Part shown: positions 7,161-8,065 of the stretch, in pieces | Numbering within the stretch: position 1 is the stretch's first letter | Layout of the letters: each line of letters begins with the position of its first letter | Assembly (NCBI GenBank): GCA_964411065.1 | Contig: CAYPJO010000077.1 | Span: 1-8,065, forward strand | DNA from: DYHD01 sp964411065 | GTDB lineage: Bacteria; Nitrospirota; Thermodesulfovibrionia; Thermodesulfovibrionales; Dissulfurispiraceae | Direction of reading: 5' to 3' | DNA: 8,065 nucleotides | The notes under the pieces: generated by a model | Told to the model about the DNA's origin: nothing | The model's input: the letters and a program-made list of their open reading frames with translations, nothing else | Database searches by the model: none | Program-made: the position numbers and the translations under genes

Positions 7161-7901
7161 AGAGAGTGCCTCATCTGAGATATCGAAGTTTGAATAAACA
7201 TTTTGTACATCTTCGTGATCTTCCAGAGCTTCAATTAGTTTAAGTAACTGTTGAGCCGCTTCCCCTTGAACAGTTACATAGTTTTTAGGAAGCATTGTTA
7301 TCTCAGCTAAAGCTAGGGGGATGCCTTGTGATTCAAAAAACCTTTTGATATTCGTAAGGATCTCGGGAGCAGTAATAATCTCATAATATTCTTCCTTGGC
7401 GTCATTGATAAAGTCTTCTGCTCCAGCTTCAAGAGCAAGCTCCATAAGTTTATCCTCACTAATCTTAGTTTTATCAACTAAGATATAACCTTTTTGGTGA
7501 AACATCCAGGATACACAACCTGCTTCACCAAGAGTACCGCTGTTTTTAGTAAGGATATGTCTTATTTCTGATACAGTTCTATTTTTATTATCTGTAAGTG
7601 CTTTTATTAAAAGAGCTACTCCGCTTGGGCCGTAACCTTCGTAACTAACATCTTCAAAGGTCGAACCTGGTAATTCTCCAGTGCCTTTCATAATTGCCCT
7701 TTTGATATTTTCAGAGGGCATGTTAACCTCTTTAGCTCTCTCTATAGCTAATCTTAATCTTGGATTTGCTTCAGGATCTTTACCTCCAAGTCTGGTAGCA
7801 ACGGTGATTTCTTTGACTATTTTTGAAAAGATCTTTCCCTTTTTAGCATCTGTTTGGGCTTTCTTATGTTTTATTTGAGCCCATTTGGAATGGCCAGCCA
7901 T
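7149..7901 (-). CDS. yebC: YebC/PmpR (TACO1-type) family protein
   Basis: This is a 250-residue cytosolic protein of the YebC family. Members were long annotated as transcriptional regulators (PmpR in Pseudomonas), while relatives including mitochondrial TACO1 are linked to relief of ribosome stalling, notably at proline runs. Family hallmarks are the N-terminus MAGHSKWAQIKHKKAQTDA (1-19) continuing into KKGKIFSK, then NPRLRLAIERAK (46-57), NMPSENIKRAI (60-70), YEGYGPSGVA (87-96), NKNRTVSEIRHI (105-116) and GTLGEAGCVSWMF (122-134). Length is typical and the gene is intact. AAGGAG (7906-7911) stands 4 bases before the ATG and fixes the start. It has a strong candidate promoter of its own. In many bacteria yebC lies beside ruvC, which is not seen here but could lie beyond the right edge. 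Confidence 0.95.
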   Translation of the reverse strand: MAGHSKWAQIKHKKAQTDAKKGKIFSKIVKEITVATRLGGKDPEANPRLRLAIERAKEVNMPSENIKRAIMKGTGELPGSTFEDVSYEGYGPSGVALLIKALTDNKNRTVSEIRHILTKNSGTLGEAGCVSWMFHQKGYILVDKTKISEDKLMELALEAGAEDFINDAKEEYYEIITAPEILTNIKRFFESQGIPLALAEITMLPKNYVTVQGEAAQQLLKLIEALEDHEDVQNVYSNFDISDEALSNFN

Positions 7902-7957
7902 TACACTCCTTCACGCAAGAGCCAAGGGCAGTTCATAATTTCTTGATTACAATTTGT

Positions 7958-8029
7958 TTGACAAGTCTTACTACATTGTTAAATATTAAATATATAGATA
8001 TAATAAGAATTTTTTATAAAGACTGTCAA
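7958..8029. repeat. Inverted repeat spanning the yebC promoter
   Basis: Plus-strand TTGACAAGTCTT (7958-7969) and AAGACTGTCAA (8019-8029) are reverse complements except for one inserted A. Their centres lie about 60 bases apart around a nearly pure A/T stretch. The right arm contains the -35 of the yebC promoter. The arrangement could be paired operator half-sites or a cruciform-forming element; nothing in the sequence decides between these. Confidence 0.45.
8000..8029 (-). promoter_or_regulatory. Sigma70-type promoter for yebC
   Basis: On the minus strand a perfect TTGACA -35 (8024-8029) is followed after 18 bases by TATTAT (8000-8005, five of six -10 consensus bases). This predicts a start near 7993 and a leader of about 90 bases to the yebC ATG. 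It is the best promoter match in the window. The -35 is embedded in the inverted repeat described at 7958-8029, so access to it may be regulated. Confidence 0.6.
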
Positions 8030-8065
8030 GAAACCGCCTTTCCACAAAAATAATCTCGCTGAAAA

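Noticed and set aside
7043..7234. Minus-strand 63-codon frame overlapping the 3' end of yebC
   Set aside because: Its first half is an out-of-frame reading of yebC and the rest is A/T-rich gap; no ribosome site or family resemblance.

Overview
The window is a low-GC (by eye roughly 35%) bacterial chromosome segment. All six secure genes lie on the minus strand and read from right to left: yebC, a DUF502 membrane protein gene, glmU, glmS, a pcrA/uvrD-type helicase gene and gatC. The proteins are full-length and ordinary, with near-standard motifs and consensus-like Shine-Dalgarno sites in front of yebC and pcrA. No RNA genes, insertion sequences, CRISPR arrays or phage genes were recognised. 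A free-living Gram-negative-type lineage such as Desulfobacterota, Nitrospirota or a related uncultured phylum fits the DUF502 protein, the GatCAB-type glutamine pathway and the gene mix. This placement is an inference with low confidence.

Layout from the upstream end: 7902-8065 holds a sigma70-like promoter for yebC, whose -35 lies in one arm of an inverted repeat. yebC (7149-7901) ends in an A/T-only stem-loop. After a 166-base gap come the DUF502 gene and glmU, joined by a 4-base ATGA overlap. After 92 bases carrying a candidate promoter comes glmS, which has no Shine-Dalgarno at normal distance. A 276-base gap with several small hairpins separates glmS from pcrA. pcrA has a strong ribosome site and is followed 5 bases later by gatC, which has no ribosome site of its own and is probably translationally coupled. 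From 382 to 1 no gene can be assigned.

GlmS makes glucosamine-6-phosphate. GlmU converts glucosamine-1-phosphate to UDP-GlcNAc, the precursor of peptidoglycan and LPS. The intermediate enzyme GlmM is not in the window. PcrA/UvrD acts in DNA repair and clearing of stalled RNA polymerase. GatC is the small subunit of the tRNA-dependent amidotransferase, and YebC is a translation or regulatory factor.

I found no clearly new multi-gene system. The best non-routine signal is a two-copy element downstream of gatC (172-238 and 284-347). Each copy contains two abutting perfect stems, and within its well-aligned 42-base core all differences between copies fall in a loop. It sits where gatA would usually be expected. 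The inverted repeat over the yebC promoter and the anti-Shine-Dalgarno-like sequence in the pcrA leader are weaker secondary leads.
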